Assembly (NCBI GenBank): GCA_021157585.1 | Contig: JAGGWH010000139.1 | Coordinates: 1-32,536 of the forward strand | Source: Bacteroidales bacterium | GTDB lineage: Bacteria; Bacteroidota; Bacteroidia; Bacteroidales; UBA12170 | DNA length: 32,536 bases | Direction of reading: 5' to 3' | Shown here: one piece after another, positions 1 to 7,626 of the stretch | How positions within the stretch are numbered: position 1 is the stretch's first letter | How the letters are laid out: each line of letters opens with the position of its first letter | Translations under genes and position numbers: made by a program | The notes under the pieces: model-generated | Told to the model about the DNA's origin: nothing | The model's database searches: none | What the model saw: only the letters and a program-made list of their open reading frames with translations

Positions 1-21
1 AAAAGCAAATTGTATGCAAAT

Positions 22-58
22 AAAAAAAGAGCTACAATCTTTTAGATTATAACTCTTT
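22..58 (-). terminator. Rho-independent terminator of tRNA-Arg
   Basis: On the minus strand a 12-bp stem (plus-strand arms 29-40 and 44-55, two G-U pairs, loop of three) is followed by seven U residues encoded by the A run at 22-28. It lies just downstream of the tRNA 3' end at 69, so it fits a terminator for the tRNA transcript, and for the permease gene behind it if the two are co-transcribed. Confidence 0.75.
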
Positions 59-68
59 GATTTTCAGG

Positions 69-142
69 TGAACCTGAAGGGACTCGAACCCCCAACCTCC
101 TGATCCGTAGTCAGGTGCACTATCCAATTATGCTACAGGTCC
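69..142 (-). tRNA. tRNA-Arg (anticodon ACG)
   Basis: Read on the minus strand, this is a 74-nt cloverleaf. The 7-bp acceptor stem is GGACCTG paired with CAGGTTC (one G-U pair), with discriminator A at 69. The anticodon stem is CCTGA/TCAGG with loop CTACGGA, which puts ACG at the anticodon. The T arm contains GGTTCGAGTCC. The CCA end is not encoded: the three bases after the discriminator read CCT. ACG is normally deaminated to ICG and reads CGN arginine codons. It lies downstream of, and on the same strand as, the AI-2E-type permease gene. Confidence 0.95.
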
Positions 143-164
143 ATTCAACATCGTGTTGCGGCTG

Positions 165-172
165 CAAAAATA
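165..172 (-). promoter_or_regulatory. Probable -7 box for tRNA-Arg
   Basis: The minus strand reads TATTTTTG followed by CA, an exact match to the Bacteroidota -7 box TAnnTTTG. It sits about 22 bases upstream of the tRNA 5' end. No good -33 TTTG is seen at the usual spacing, so the call rests on the -7 box and its position. Confidence 0.5.
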
Positions 173-206
173 CATATTTTTTCAAAAGAATAAAGCATTC
201 TGTAAA

Positions 207-1262
207 TTATTCTTTGCTTTTTCTGAGTTCTTTTATTGCAGAGCTATCACCAAGCAAAATACCTATATTCTTTGTCTCTTCTCTACTGTCTAAAATGATT
301 TTTAAAGTAATAGTTAAAGGGGTAGCTATCAGCATACCTACTGTTCCTAAAACCCAACCCCAAATAATTAAAGATATAAAGACAACAAAAGGTGATAAAC
401 CCAAACTCTTCCCCATCAACCTTGGTTCAATAACACTTCCAATAAAAAAGTTAATAGCAAAAAACAAGACTATAGTTGCAATACCATAACCTATAGGAAG
501 CTGTAAAAAAGCCAAAAGCACAGCAGGAACAGCAGCAATAATAGATCCAATATTTGGTATAAAATTCAAAAGAAATGCCAAAGCACCCCATAAAATAGGG
601 AAATCAACTCCTAAAATTGCCAAACCTATACTCACCAAAATTCCGGTAGCAAGACTGGTTAAAGTCTTTATCCCGAAATACTTTTTTAAGCTATGAACTA
701 CCTTATTAACACTTCCCAAAGAATCAGGCGAGATAATGGCGAGTTTATTTTTGAAACTGGACACTTCCATCAGCATAAACACAAAAACCAAAACAATTAA
801 AAATGAATTACTAAGCATACTGCTAAATCCAGAAAAAACATTTCCTGCCAATGTCAGAGCTTGACCCGGATTAACCTGTTCTAAAGCATCAAAATTCTCT
901 TCCATTATTCCGTAATTGACCAAGAGCTTTTGTAACGAAGTCCAAACCCCTTCTAACTTAACTTGATAAGTAGGCAAAGTGGCCAAAAAATTGGTTAATG
1001 ACGATCCTAATAAAACTACTAAAGCAGTTATAACAATCCAAAGAATGAATAAAACTGTTAACATTGCCACAGAATCGGAGGCTCCTTTTTTCTTTAACCA
1101 GTCGAAGGGAGCCAAACTTATAGCCGTTAACAAAATAGCCAATAAAAAGAGTGTTACAATATCTGATGCACTTTTTAAACCTGCGATAAGAATAATTAAT
1201 GAGGCCGAAATAATCCAAAATTTTAAACTTGCAATAGAATTAGTATTATTTGATACTTTCAT
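207..1262 (-). CDS. AI-2E/PerM family inner-membrane permease
   Basis: A 351-residue polytopic membrane protein of the AI-2E transporter (PerM/UPF0118) family. Two hydrophobic segments near the N terminus are followed by a soluble, helical stretch, then several C-terminal membrane segments. These carry the conserved PNIGS motif and the EPRLMGKSLGLSP block that mark the family. Characterised members include TqsA, which exports the quorum signal AI-2, and others linked to Na+(Li+)/H+ antiport, so the substrate cannot be assigned from sequence. The start is the ATG at 1262. The gene stands alone, with the tRNA-Arg gene downstream on the same strand. No -7 box was found directly upstream. Confidence 0.88.
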   Translation of the reverse strand: MKVSNNTNSIASLKFWIISASLIILIAGLKSASDIVTLFLLAILLTAISLAPFDWLKKKGASDSVAMLTVLFILWIVITALVVLLGSSLTNFLATLPTYQVKLEGVWTSLQKLLVNYGIMEENFDALEQVNPGQALTLAGNVFSGFSSMLSNSFLIVLVFVFMLMEVSSFKNKLAIISPDSLGSVNKVVHSLKKYFGIKTLTSLATGILVSIGLAILGVDFPILWGALAFLLNFIPNIGSIIAAVPAVLLAFLQLPIGYGIATIVLFFAINFFIGSVIEPRLMGKSLGLSPFVVFISLIIWGWVLGTVGMLIATPLTITLKIILDSREETKNIGILLGDSSAIKELRKSKE

Positions 1263-1580
1263 AAAATATACTTTTTTGATAAAGAAATTACGTAAAGCTG
1301 AGCTGCGAACCGAATATTGATTTCATTATTCTTTAACTATTTCTTATTCTATACTTCAACTGTCGGATAATGGAAAACCCTATTTTGCTGCCAAAATCAA
1401 TATAATTATCATAGAAATCCCTTCAGCAATAAATAAATCAGAGTGTAAAAATAAACAAAATCAGACGACTACCTTAATTTCTCAAACAAAAAAGGCTACA
1501 ATGCTGATAAGCTGTAAAAACCCAAGAAAAAAATGTAAATTTGTTTTCCTTTAAGGAATAAAAAGACAAAACAGCCAAAA
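1263..1580. other. Intergenic gap, 318 bp, no gene seen
   Basis: AT-rich spacer between the divergent permease gene and the small conserved protein at 1581. Apart from a possible -7 box at 1536-1543 I see no open frame with coding character, no tRNA and no strong hairpin. Confidence 0.6.
1536..1543 (+). promoter_or_regulatory. Candidate -7 box upstream of the DUF6913-like gene
   Basis: TAAATTTG matches the Bacteroidota -7 consensus TAnnTTTG exactly and would give a leader of roughly 35 bases before the TTG start at 1581. No -33 TTTG lies at the usual distance, so this could be a chance match in AT-rich DNA. Confidence 0.4.
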
Positions 1581-2126
1581 TTGAATTTGATAAAAAATTA
1601 TATACAAAAATATAGTTTAAAGAAAACGTATCGCACTAATCGAAGAGATGTGTTGATAAGCAATTTTTATTCTATTAAAACAATTGGGCTGCTTTCTAAT
1701 CCTAAAAACGAAACAGAAATATTTGAAGTGGATAAAGTACTCAAGCTCTTTAAAGAACATAATAAAGAGGTAACTCCTCTTATATATTTTGATAAGCAGA
1801 TTGAAAACGATATATTTACAAAAAATATTGACTGGAGTGGATTTGGAAAAGAAAACTGTAATTGGTTTGGAAAACCAAAAAAAGATATCAATATAAGTCG
1901 ATTTATAAACAAAGAATTAGACATTTTAATTGATCTTAGTTTCTCAAAAAATTACAGTTTACAGTCAGTTTTTGTTCAGTCGAAAGCACGATTAAAAATT
2001 ATGCCTACAAGTAATCTGAGCAAGCAATTTGCCGATTTGATGATAGAAACACCTAATCCAAACGACAAGATAGCTTTTACAAATGAGTTAATACACTATT
2101 TAAAGATAATAAATAAAGACCTATAA
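1581..2126 (+). CDS. Conserved Bacteroidota protein, DUF6913-like
   Basis: A 181-residue soluble protein without signal peptide or membrane segment. Its pattern is a basic N terminus, a segment reading IGLLSNPKNETEIFEV, a central WFGKP, and LDILIDLSF followed later by KIMPTSN. This resembles the DUF6913 proteins often found beside dapA in Bacteroidota. The assignment is from memory of the family; its function is unknown. The frame opens with TTG at 1581; the first in-frame ATG lies too far into the protein to be the start, and the upstream in-frame stop is at 1536. The stop codon overlaps the dapA ATG (TAATG), so the two are translationally coupled, which suggests a shared operon but does not reveal a role. 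Confidence 0.75.
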   Translation: MNLIKNYIQKYSLKKTYRTNRRDVLISNFYSIKTIGLLSNPKNETEIFEVDKVLKLFKEHNKEVTPLIYFDKQIENDIFTKNIDWSGFGKENCNWFGKPKKDINISRFINKELDILIDLSFSKNYSLQSVFVQSKARLKIMPTSNLSKQFADLMIETPNPNDKIAFTNELIHYLKIINKDL

Positions 2127-3022
2127 TGATAAATTCAAAATTTTATGGAGCTGGAGTTGCACTTACAACACCTTTCCACAAATACGGAACCGTCGATTTT
2201 ACTTCACTTGGTAACCTAATTGAACACGTTATAAAAGGCGGAATAGATTATGTTGTTGCCTTAGGTACAACTTCTGAAACAGCTACTCTCACAGAGGATG
2301 AACGACAAGCTGTTCTTAATTTTATTATTGAAAACGTAAATAAACGAGTACCTATTGTAGTGGGCATTGGCGGAAATAATACTCAATCTTTAGTAGAAAC
2401 AATTAAGCATTTCGATTTTGAAGGCATAGATGCTATTTTATCGGTAACTCCTTATTACAACAAACCAAATCAAAAAGGACTTTACTACCATTATAAAGCT
2501 TTGGCCAGCATATCGCCTCTACCAATTATTTTATACAACGTACCCAGTCGTACCTGTGTAAACATAAGTGCAGAGACTACTCTTAAATTAGCTCACGAAT
2601 TCGATAATATTATTGCAATAAAAGAGGCTTCGGGAGATATGATGCAAATCATGAATATTTTAAAAGCTAAGCCAAAAGATTTCCTTGTAATTTCCGGCGA
2701 CGATCCTCTAACAAATTCTATGGTTGCTATGGGTGGTGCAGGAGTTATTAGCGTTACTGCTAATGCTTATCCTAAAGAATTTCATAAACTCGTAAAAGCA
2801 GGCTTAAATAAAAATTATGAAGAGGCTCACAGAATAAATAATGCTTTACTCGAATTTATGGAAGCTGTTTTTGAAGATGGAAACCCTGCCGGCATTAAAG
2901 TTGCTTTGAGTGTTATGGGATTAATGAAAAATAATTTACGTCTGCCTTTAGTTAAAGCCAATGTGCCGACTTCTAACAAAATAAAAGTATTTATTGAAGA
3001 ATTTAAAAGTCCTGTTAAATAA
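2126..3022 (+). CDS. dapA: 4-hydroxy-tetrahydrodipicolinate synthase
   Basis: Condenses pyruvate with aspartate semialdehyde in the cytoplasm. This is the first committed step to diaminopimelate and lysine, and hence to peptidoglycan cross-links. The 298-residue length is normal for this TIM-barrel family. Visible motifs are GTTSE at 47-51, the YYNKPNQKG loop near 110, YNVPSRT with catalytic Tyr137 and substrate-binding Arg142, and IAIKEASGD with the Schiff-base Lys166. GGAGVISVTAN follows near the C-terminal side of the barrel. The ATG overlaps the stop of the upstream gene, and the next gene starts 16 bases after this stop, so the three are probably co-transcribed. Confidence 0.97.
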   Translation: MINSKFYGAGVALTTPFHKYGTVDFTSLGNLIEHVIKGGIDYVVALGTTSETATLTEDERQAVLNFIIENVNKRVPIVVGIGGNNTQSLVETIKHFDFEGIDAILSVTPYYNKPNQKGLYYHYKALASISPLPIILYNVPSRTCVNISAETTLKLAHEFDNIIAIKEASGDMMQIMNILKAKPKDFLVISGDDPLTNSMVAMGGAGVISVTANAYPKEFHKLVKAGLNKNYEEAHRINNALLEFMEAVFEDGNPAGIKVALSVMGLMKNNLRLPLVKANVPTSNKIKVFIEEFKSPVK

Positions 3023-3038
3023 CAAAGTATTATCTCCT

Positions 3039-4733
3039 ATGATAAAAGCAGTTCGATTTTTATTTATTTCAATACTATTTTTTAGTATATCCTCGTTTTC
3101 TCAAGCACAAAATCCAAAAAGGGATATTCTTAACAAGACTTTTAAATCTACCAAAGAGTGCTATTTTAGCTTTCCTATTAAATCAAAAGAGCAACTCAAT
3201 CAATTATCAAAAATTATTTCTATCGATAGAGTTACAGCATCTACCGCATATGCTTATGCTAATCGCAATGATTTTAATAAATTCTTAAATACAAATATCG
3301 ATTTTCAGCTTTTGGATCACCCTAACGCTAATTTTAAAGCAGTAATGTTCGACTCAAAGTTGAAGCAAACTTATGCCTGGGATAAATACCTCAGCTATAA
3401 TGATTATGTTGATATGATGTATCAATTTGCTACTGATTACCCTGATATTTGTCAGGTTTTCAGTCTTGGACAATCTGTTGATGGTAGAGAATTACTTATT
3501 GCTAAAATATCCGATAATATTTCACTATCGGAGGCTGAACCTCAATTCCTCTATACAGGTCAAATGCATGGAGACGAAGTGGCAACTTCAATTATATTGC
3601 TTCGACTTATAGATTATTTATTGATAAATTATGGTACAAACGATCAAATAAACCGTTTGATTGATGAGGTGGAAATATGGATTAACCCTTTAGCCAATCC
3701 TGACGGAACTTATACTAACGACAATTCAACTGTAAGCGGAGCAACACGATTTAACGCAAATGCTATTGATATCAATCGTAATTTCCCCGACCCAAAAGAT
3801 GGCGATCATCCGGATGGAAAAAGCTGGCAAGCAGAAACACAAATATTTATGACTCTTGCCGAAACGCAGCATTTTGTAATGTCGGCAAATACCCATAGCG
3901 GATCGGAAGTAGTTAATTACCCTTGGGATACTTGGACAAAACTCCATGCCGATGATAATTGGTGGCAAATGGTTTCTCACGAATATGCCGATTTAGCTCA
4001 ACTAAATTCGCCTTCGGGATATATGAGCGGATTTGATGATGGGATAACCAATGGAGCCGAATGGTACATTATTAATGGTGGGCGACAAGATTACATGAAC
4101 TATTTTCATCACTGTCGGGAATTTACCATAGAACAATCTACGGAGAAAATGGTTCCCGAAAATGAATTACCAAACTATTGGGACTATAACAGACAAGCTA
4201 TGCTAAACTATATGGAGCAGGTAACTTACGGTTTTAGAGGTAGAATTACCGATTCCGATACCGGAGATCCAATTCAAGCAAAACTCGAAATTGAAAGTCA
4301 CGATTTTGATAATTCCTTTATCTTTTCAAATTTAGAAGGATATTATTATCGTCCTATAAAAGCCGGAACTTACACTCTAAACTTTTCTGCAGAAGGATAC
4401 GAATCTAAATCCATTAGTAACCAAAGTATTGCCGATTTCGATTCAAAAATTATAAATGTTGGCCTAAAAAAAATTAATACAGGAGTGGATTCCAACATAC
4501 TCTCAGAACTAAGAATTGTTAACCCTGTTCAAAATCATCAACTACAAATTAGTAGTCCAATAGATATTATAAGAGTAAATATCTACTCTATTTTAGGTCA
4601 ACTTATTTATACCAAAAAAACAAAAAATAAAGAGTTACAAATTGACATTCAAAATTTCAAAAGCAGCATCTATATCCTAAATTTAGAATTTTCTGATGGA
4701 GAAAGAGTAGAGAAACGCTTTATTATGCATTAA
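3039..4733 (+). CDS. Secreted M14 zinc carboxypeptidase, T9SS cargo
   Basis: A 564-residue secreted metallopeptidase predicted to remove C-terminal residues from peptides. The N terminus is a signal peptide (hydrophobic core 7-20, likely cut after SQAQ). The M14 catalytic domain spans about 110-395. It has zinc ligands His177 and Glu180 (MHGDE) and His286 (NTHSG), Arg247 in INRNFP for the substrate carboxylate, and the catalytic Glu365 in FTIEQ. A carboxypeptidase regulatory-like beta domain follows at about 398-475. The last 70 or so residues form a T9SS type A sorting domain, so the enzyme should be exported through type IX secretion. I place the start at the ATG at 3039; an in-frame TTG at 2994 would overlap dapA and add residues before the signal peptide. 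Confidence 0.92.
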   Translation: MIKAVRFLFISILFFSISSFSQAQNPKRDILNKTFKSTKECYFSFPIKSKEQLNQLSKIISIDRVTASTAYAYANRNDFNKFLNTNIDFQLLDHPNANFKAVMFDSKLKQTYAWDKYLSYNDYVDMMYQFATDYPDICQVFSLGQSVDGRELLIAKISDNISLSEAEPQFLYTGQMHGDEVATSIILLRLIDYLLINYGTNDQINRLIDEVEIWINPLANPDGTYTNDNSTVSGATRFNANAIDINRNFPDPKDGDHPDGKSWQAETQIFMTLAETQHFVMSANTHSGSEVVNYPWDTWTKLHADDNWWQMVSHEYADLAQLNSPSGYMSGFDDGITNGAEWYIINGGRQDYMNYFHHCREFTIEQSTEKMVPENELPNYWDYNRQAMLNYMEQVTYGFRGRITDSDTGDPIQAKLEIESHDFDNSFIFSNLEGYYYRPIKAGTYTLNFSAEGYESKSISNQSIADFDSKIINVGLKKINTGVDSNILSELRIVNPVQNHQLQISSPIDIIRVNIYSILGQLIYTKKTKNKELQIDIQNFKSSIYILNLEFSDGERVEKRFIMH

Positions 4734-4885
4734 TATCAACTCTTAGGTTAAATTTTCATAAAATAAGCTATCTATTTTTGTGAGTTTTAAAAATTAGCAG
4801 AAATTAGCCTCGGCTTAAGAAAAGCAAGCTTATTTTAACTGTTTTTTACCTAAAAAATCAAGCGAAAATCAGCCGAAAAAAATTA

Positions 4886-4916
4886 TTTTATTATTGACCG
4901 AAAAAATATACTTTTG
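4886..4916 (+). promoter_or_regulatory. bamD promoter, start codon at about +1
   Basis: The -7 box TACTTTTG at 4909-4916 is an exact TAnnTTTG match. A weak -33 (TTTT at 4886-4889) lies 19 bases upstream. Only four bases separate the box from the bamD ATG at 4921, so transcription should begin at or within about two bases of the start codon. This also argues against the alternative in-frame TTG start at 4894, which would lie inside the promoter. Confidence 0.7.
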
Positions 4917-4920
4917 CACA

Positions 4921-5733
4921 ATGTTTAAAAATAGACTAACTCTAATTGCTTTCATACTGATTCTCATAGGAAATAGCTCTTGTGGGCGATTCCAAAAATT
5001 GCTCAAAAGCAACGACTATGAAGAGAAATACGCTATGGCACTTGAATTTTTTGAAAACGAAGAATACAATAAGACCTTACAGCTCTTCAATCAAATCTCA
5101 CCTATCTACAGAGGAACAGACAAAGCGCAAAAGATAGAATTTTTATCTGCTATGAGTCATTATGGTCAAAAAGACTATGTTCTTGCCAGCTATTATTTTA
5201 AACGTTATTATCAAGCATATCCTAAATCAGAGCAAGCTGAAGAGGCTCTTTTTATGAGTGCATATTCCAACTATCTGGATTCACCACGTGCTAGCTTAGA
5301 TCAAAAAACAACCGTTGACGCAATTCAAGAAATGAAATTATTTGTTTCGCGTTTTCCAAATAGCGAAAAGATAAGCCAAGCCAAAGATTTAATAAAAGAA
5401 ATGGAAAATCGCCTTGAGTTAAAAGCTTTTAATATGGCTAAACTCTATATTAAAATGAGCGATTATAAAGCGTCTATTGCTTCTTTAGAAGCATTTATAA
5501 AACAGTACCAATCGAGTATTTATCACGAAGAAGCCTCATTCTTACTTATTCAAGCGAATTATGAATATGCTTTAAACAGTATTGCAGCCAGGCAAGAAGA
5601 ACGCTTTTCTAAGGCATCAGAAGCTTATATTGATTTTATTTCTCAGTTTCCTGAAAGCAAATATTTAAAAAAGGCAGAGAAAATGAATGAAGTAGCATCT
5701 ACTTATATCAAAAAAACAATTGCAGAAAATTAA
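4921..5733 (+). CDS. bamD: Outer membrane assembly lipoprotein BamD
   Basis: A 270-residue lipoprotein subunit of the BAM complex, which folds beta-barrel proteins into the outer membrane. The signal peptide is followed by a lipobox-like NSSC with the lipidated cysteine at residue 21. The rest is helical tetratricopeptide-like repeats (for example ALEFFENEEYNKTLQLF, ASYYFKRYYQAYPKSEQAEEA, AIQEMKLFVSRFPNSE), the BamD/YfiO pattern, and length is typical. The start at 4921 is chosen because the promoter lies immediately upstream and the signal peptide begins there. The omega subunit gene follows after 11 bases, consistent with an operon. Confidence 0.93.
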   Translation: MFKNRLTLIAFILILIGNSSCGRFQKLLKSNDYEEKYAMALEFFENEEYNKTLQLFNQISPIYRGTDKAQKIEFLSAMSHYGQKDYVLASYYFKRYYQAYPKSEQAEEALFMSAYSNYLDSPRASLDQKTTVDAIQEMKLFVSRFPNSEKISQAKDLIKEMENRLELKAFNMAKLYIKMSDYKASIASLEAFIKQYQSSIYHEEASFLLIQANYEYALNSIAARQEERFSKASEAYIDFISQFPESKYLKKAEKMNEVASTYIKKTIAEN

Positions 5734-5744
5734 ACAAACATAAG

Positions 5745-6080
5745 ATGGATTACAAAAAAATTAAAACGGATAGTGAAGCCGTAACACGTAAACTGAAAGA
5801 TTTTGATACCCCCACAGGAAATATTTACGAAACGGTATCTATCTTATCAAAACGCGCAAATCAAATAGGGAAAGATATTAAAGAAGAACTAAACAGAAAA
5901 ATTGAAGAGTTTGCAACTCCCAATGACAGTTTGGAAGAAATTTTTGAGAACAGAGAGCAAATAGAATTAGCCAGATTTTACGAAAGACTTCCAAAACCAA
6001 CATTGATTGCAATACAGGAATTTTTGGACGGTAATATCTATTATCGTAATCCAGCAAAAGATATTAATACTTTAAAATAA
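5745..6080 (+). CDS. rpoZ: RNA polymerase omega subunit (Rpb6 family)
   Basis: A 111-residue protein matching the Bacteroidota form of the omega/Rpb6 subunit. Omega helps fold and stabilise the beta-prime subunit of RNA polymerase. The N-terminal part contains the NIYETVSILSKRANQIGKDI segment, the omega-like helix pair, and the C-terminal part is acidic and species-variable. It has no signal peptide. The assignment rests on this segment plus the conserved position between bamD and coaBC. It lies 11 bases after bamD, and a strong terminator-like hairpin follows before coaBC. Confidence 0.85.
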   Translation: MDYKKIKTDSEAVTRKLKDFDTPTGNIYETVSILSKRANQIGKDIKEELNRKIEEFATPNDSLEEIFENREQIELARFYERLPKPTLIAIQEFLDGNIYYRNPAKDINTLK

Positions 6081-6100
6081 ACATTTTTTTGTTTTATAAG

Positions 6101-6150
6101 AACTTCTTTACGTTATTTCCGTACAAATATGGAATCGTAAAGAAGTTTTT
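6101..6150 (+). terminator. Terminator or attenuator between rpoZ and coaBC
   Basis: A 12-bp perfect stem (6101-6112 with 6136-6147) encloses a second short stem (6117-6120 with 6131-6134) and is followed by a T-rich run. It ends only about 13 bases before the coaBC ATG, and I see no good -7 box between hairpin and gene. It either ends the bamD-rpoZ transcript or partly attenuates read-through into coaBC. Confidence 0.75.
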
Positions 6151-6162
6151 TTATTTGAAGCT

Positions 6163-7359
6163 ATGCAGTTAAAAGGAAAAAAAATATTAATCGGTATCAC
6201 AGCTAGTATTGCTGCCTATAAAATTCCTATACTCGTTCGCTTATTAAAAAAAGAAGGCGCAGAAGTTCAGGTAATAATGACTGAATCATCACGCAACTTT
6301 GTAAGTCAACTAACATTAGCTACTCTTTCAGGAAATCCTGCCTATCATTTACCTTTTAATACCGAAAACGGAAGTTGGAATAGTCATGTTGAATTTGCTC
6401 TTTGGGCCGACTTAATGCTTATCGCTCCCCTATCGGCTGCTACACTGAGCAAAATGGCTCACGGTCATTCCGACAATCTTCTAACAACAACTTATCTCTC
6501 TGCAAAATGCCCCGTTTATTTTGCTCCCGCTATGGATTTGGATATGTTTGCTCATCCAAGCACAAAGAAAAATATTGAAACACTTATAAGTTACGGCAAT
6601 CATTTTATTGAATCCCAAACAGGTGAACTAGCAAGTGGATTATGTGGTGCAGGCAGAATGGAAGAGCCGGAGAAAATGCTCGAAATTATCATCAAGCATT
6701 TTAAGAAAAAAGCTGATTTCGCCGAAAAAAAAGTCTTAATTACTGCCGGACCAACTTATGAAGCAATAGACCCCGTTCGCTTTATCGGAAATTACTCAAG
6801 CGGAAGAATGGGTTATGCAATAGCTCACGAATTTGCTAAACGAGGAGCAGAAGTATTTCTTGTTAGCGGACCCAGTTCACAAAAAGTCGAGCATTCAAAT
6901 ATTCAACGCATAGGTGTACAATCGGCTCAACAAATGTTTGAGGCTTGTCGGAATTTATTTAAACAAACGGATATTGCTGTTATGTCGGCTGCGGTTGCCG
7001 ACTTTAAACCTAAGAAAGTCCCTAACTCAAAAATTAAGAAAGAAGATGGATTTAACCAAATTGAGCTTGAGCCAACTGTCGATATATTAAAAACATTAGG
7101 TAACCAAAAACAAAATCAAATTTTAATCGGTTTTGCTTTGGAAACAACTAATGAGTTGGAAAATGCACAAAAGAAATTAAAAAGCAAAAATTGCGATGCC
7201 ATCATTTTAAACTCATTACAAAATGCCGGTGCAGGATTTCAGCACAATACCAATAAAATTTCTATTATTGATAAATCTCTGCAAAAAATTGATTTCCCCC
7301 TAAAATCTAAAGCTGAAGTAGCCAGCGATATTTGTGATTTTATTCAGAAGCTAATTTAA
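6163..7359 (+). CDS. coaBC: Bifunctional PPC synthetase/decarboxylase CoaBC
   Basis: A 398-residue fused enzyme of coenzyme A synthesis. The N-terminal flavoprotein CoaC decarboxylates phosphopantothenoylcysteine; the C-terminal CoaB makes it from phosphopantothenate and cysteine. CoaC shows GITASIAAYK for FMN binding, the catalytic His75 (SHVEFA), PAMDLDMF at 122-129 and the reactive Cys161 in GLCGAGRM. In E. coli the PAMN motif has Asn125; here it is Asp125. CoaB begins near 188 (KKVLITAGPTYEAIDPVR, NYSSGRMG) and has the MSAAVADFKPKK motif. A run of eight A residues (6725-6732) sits exactly at the domain junction. Length and layout are normal. Confidence 0.95.
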   Translation: MQLKGKKILIGITASIAAYKIPILVRLLKKEGAEVQVIMTESSRNFVSQLTLATLSGNPAYHLPFNTENGSWNSHVEFALWADLMLIAPLSAATLSKMAHGHSDNLLTTTYLSAKCPVYFAPAMDLDMFAHPSTKKNIETLISYGNHFIESQTGELASGLCGAGRMEEPEKMLEIIIKHFKKKADFAEKKVLITAGPTYEAIDPVRFIGNYSSGRMGYAIAHEFAKRGAEVFLVSGPSSQKVEHSNIQRIGVQSAQQMFEACRNLFKQTDIAVMSAAVADFKPKKVPNSKIKKEDGFNQIELEPTVDILKTLGNQKQNQILIGFALETTNELENAQKKLKSKNCDAIILNSLQNAGAGFQHNTNKISIIDKSLQKIDFPLKSKAEVASDICDFIQKLI

Positions 7360-7434
7360 ACAGATCAAACGTATCTAATTAAATCGCAAGAAAGACAAAG
7401 AAATTCTCAGATCTTGTGTGTTTATATTACAGAA

Positions 7435-7493
7435 CTCTGCGGCTTTGCGACTTCGCGAGAAATATTATCACGCAAAGACGCAAGGGCGCAAAG
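7435..7493. repeat. GCAAAG-type imperfect palindromic repeat
   Basis: Two 25-base arms (7435-7459 and 7469-7493) are imperfect inverted copies around a 9-base loop. They are built from GCAAAG/CTTTGC units spaced 7-9 bases apart, as in ACGCAAAGACGCAAGGGCGC. GC content is clearly above the flanks. The element sits in the 267-bp spacer between coaBC and the DUF4835 gene. Its form suggests a REP-like dispersed intergenic element or structured RNA; with no T run directly after it, it is not a classical terminator. Confidence 0.65.
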
Positions 7494-7626
7494 AAGTAGT
7501 GGCTGTTAAATATTAAGATGTATTTCCCCGATAATTTAAACACGCAGGCTAAATTTTTATGCTTATTTTTATGCCGAAATAATTTGTCGCATAACTAATC
7601 GTTTGTTTGATAAAACATCGGTAAAT

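Noticed and set aside
4773-4780. TATTTTTG as a bamD promoter
   Set aside because: An exact -7 match but 140 bases upstream; the box at 4909-4916 is better placed. It may be a secondary start or chance.
7435-7493. Repeated GCAAAG units as a CRISPR array
   Set aside because: Units are 6-9 bases, arranged as an inverted pair, with no spacers or cas genes.
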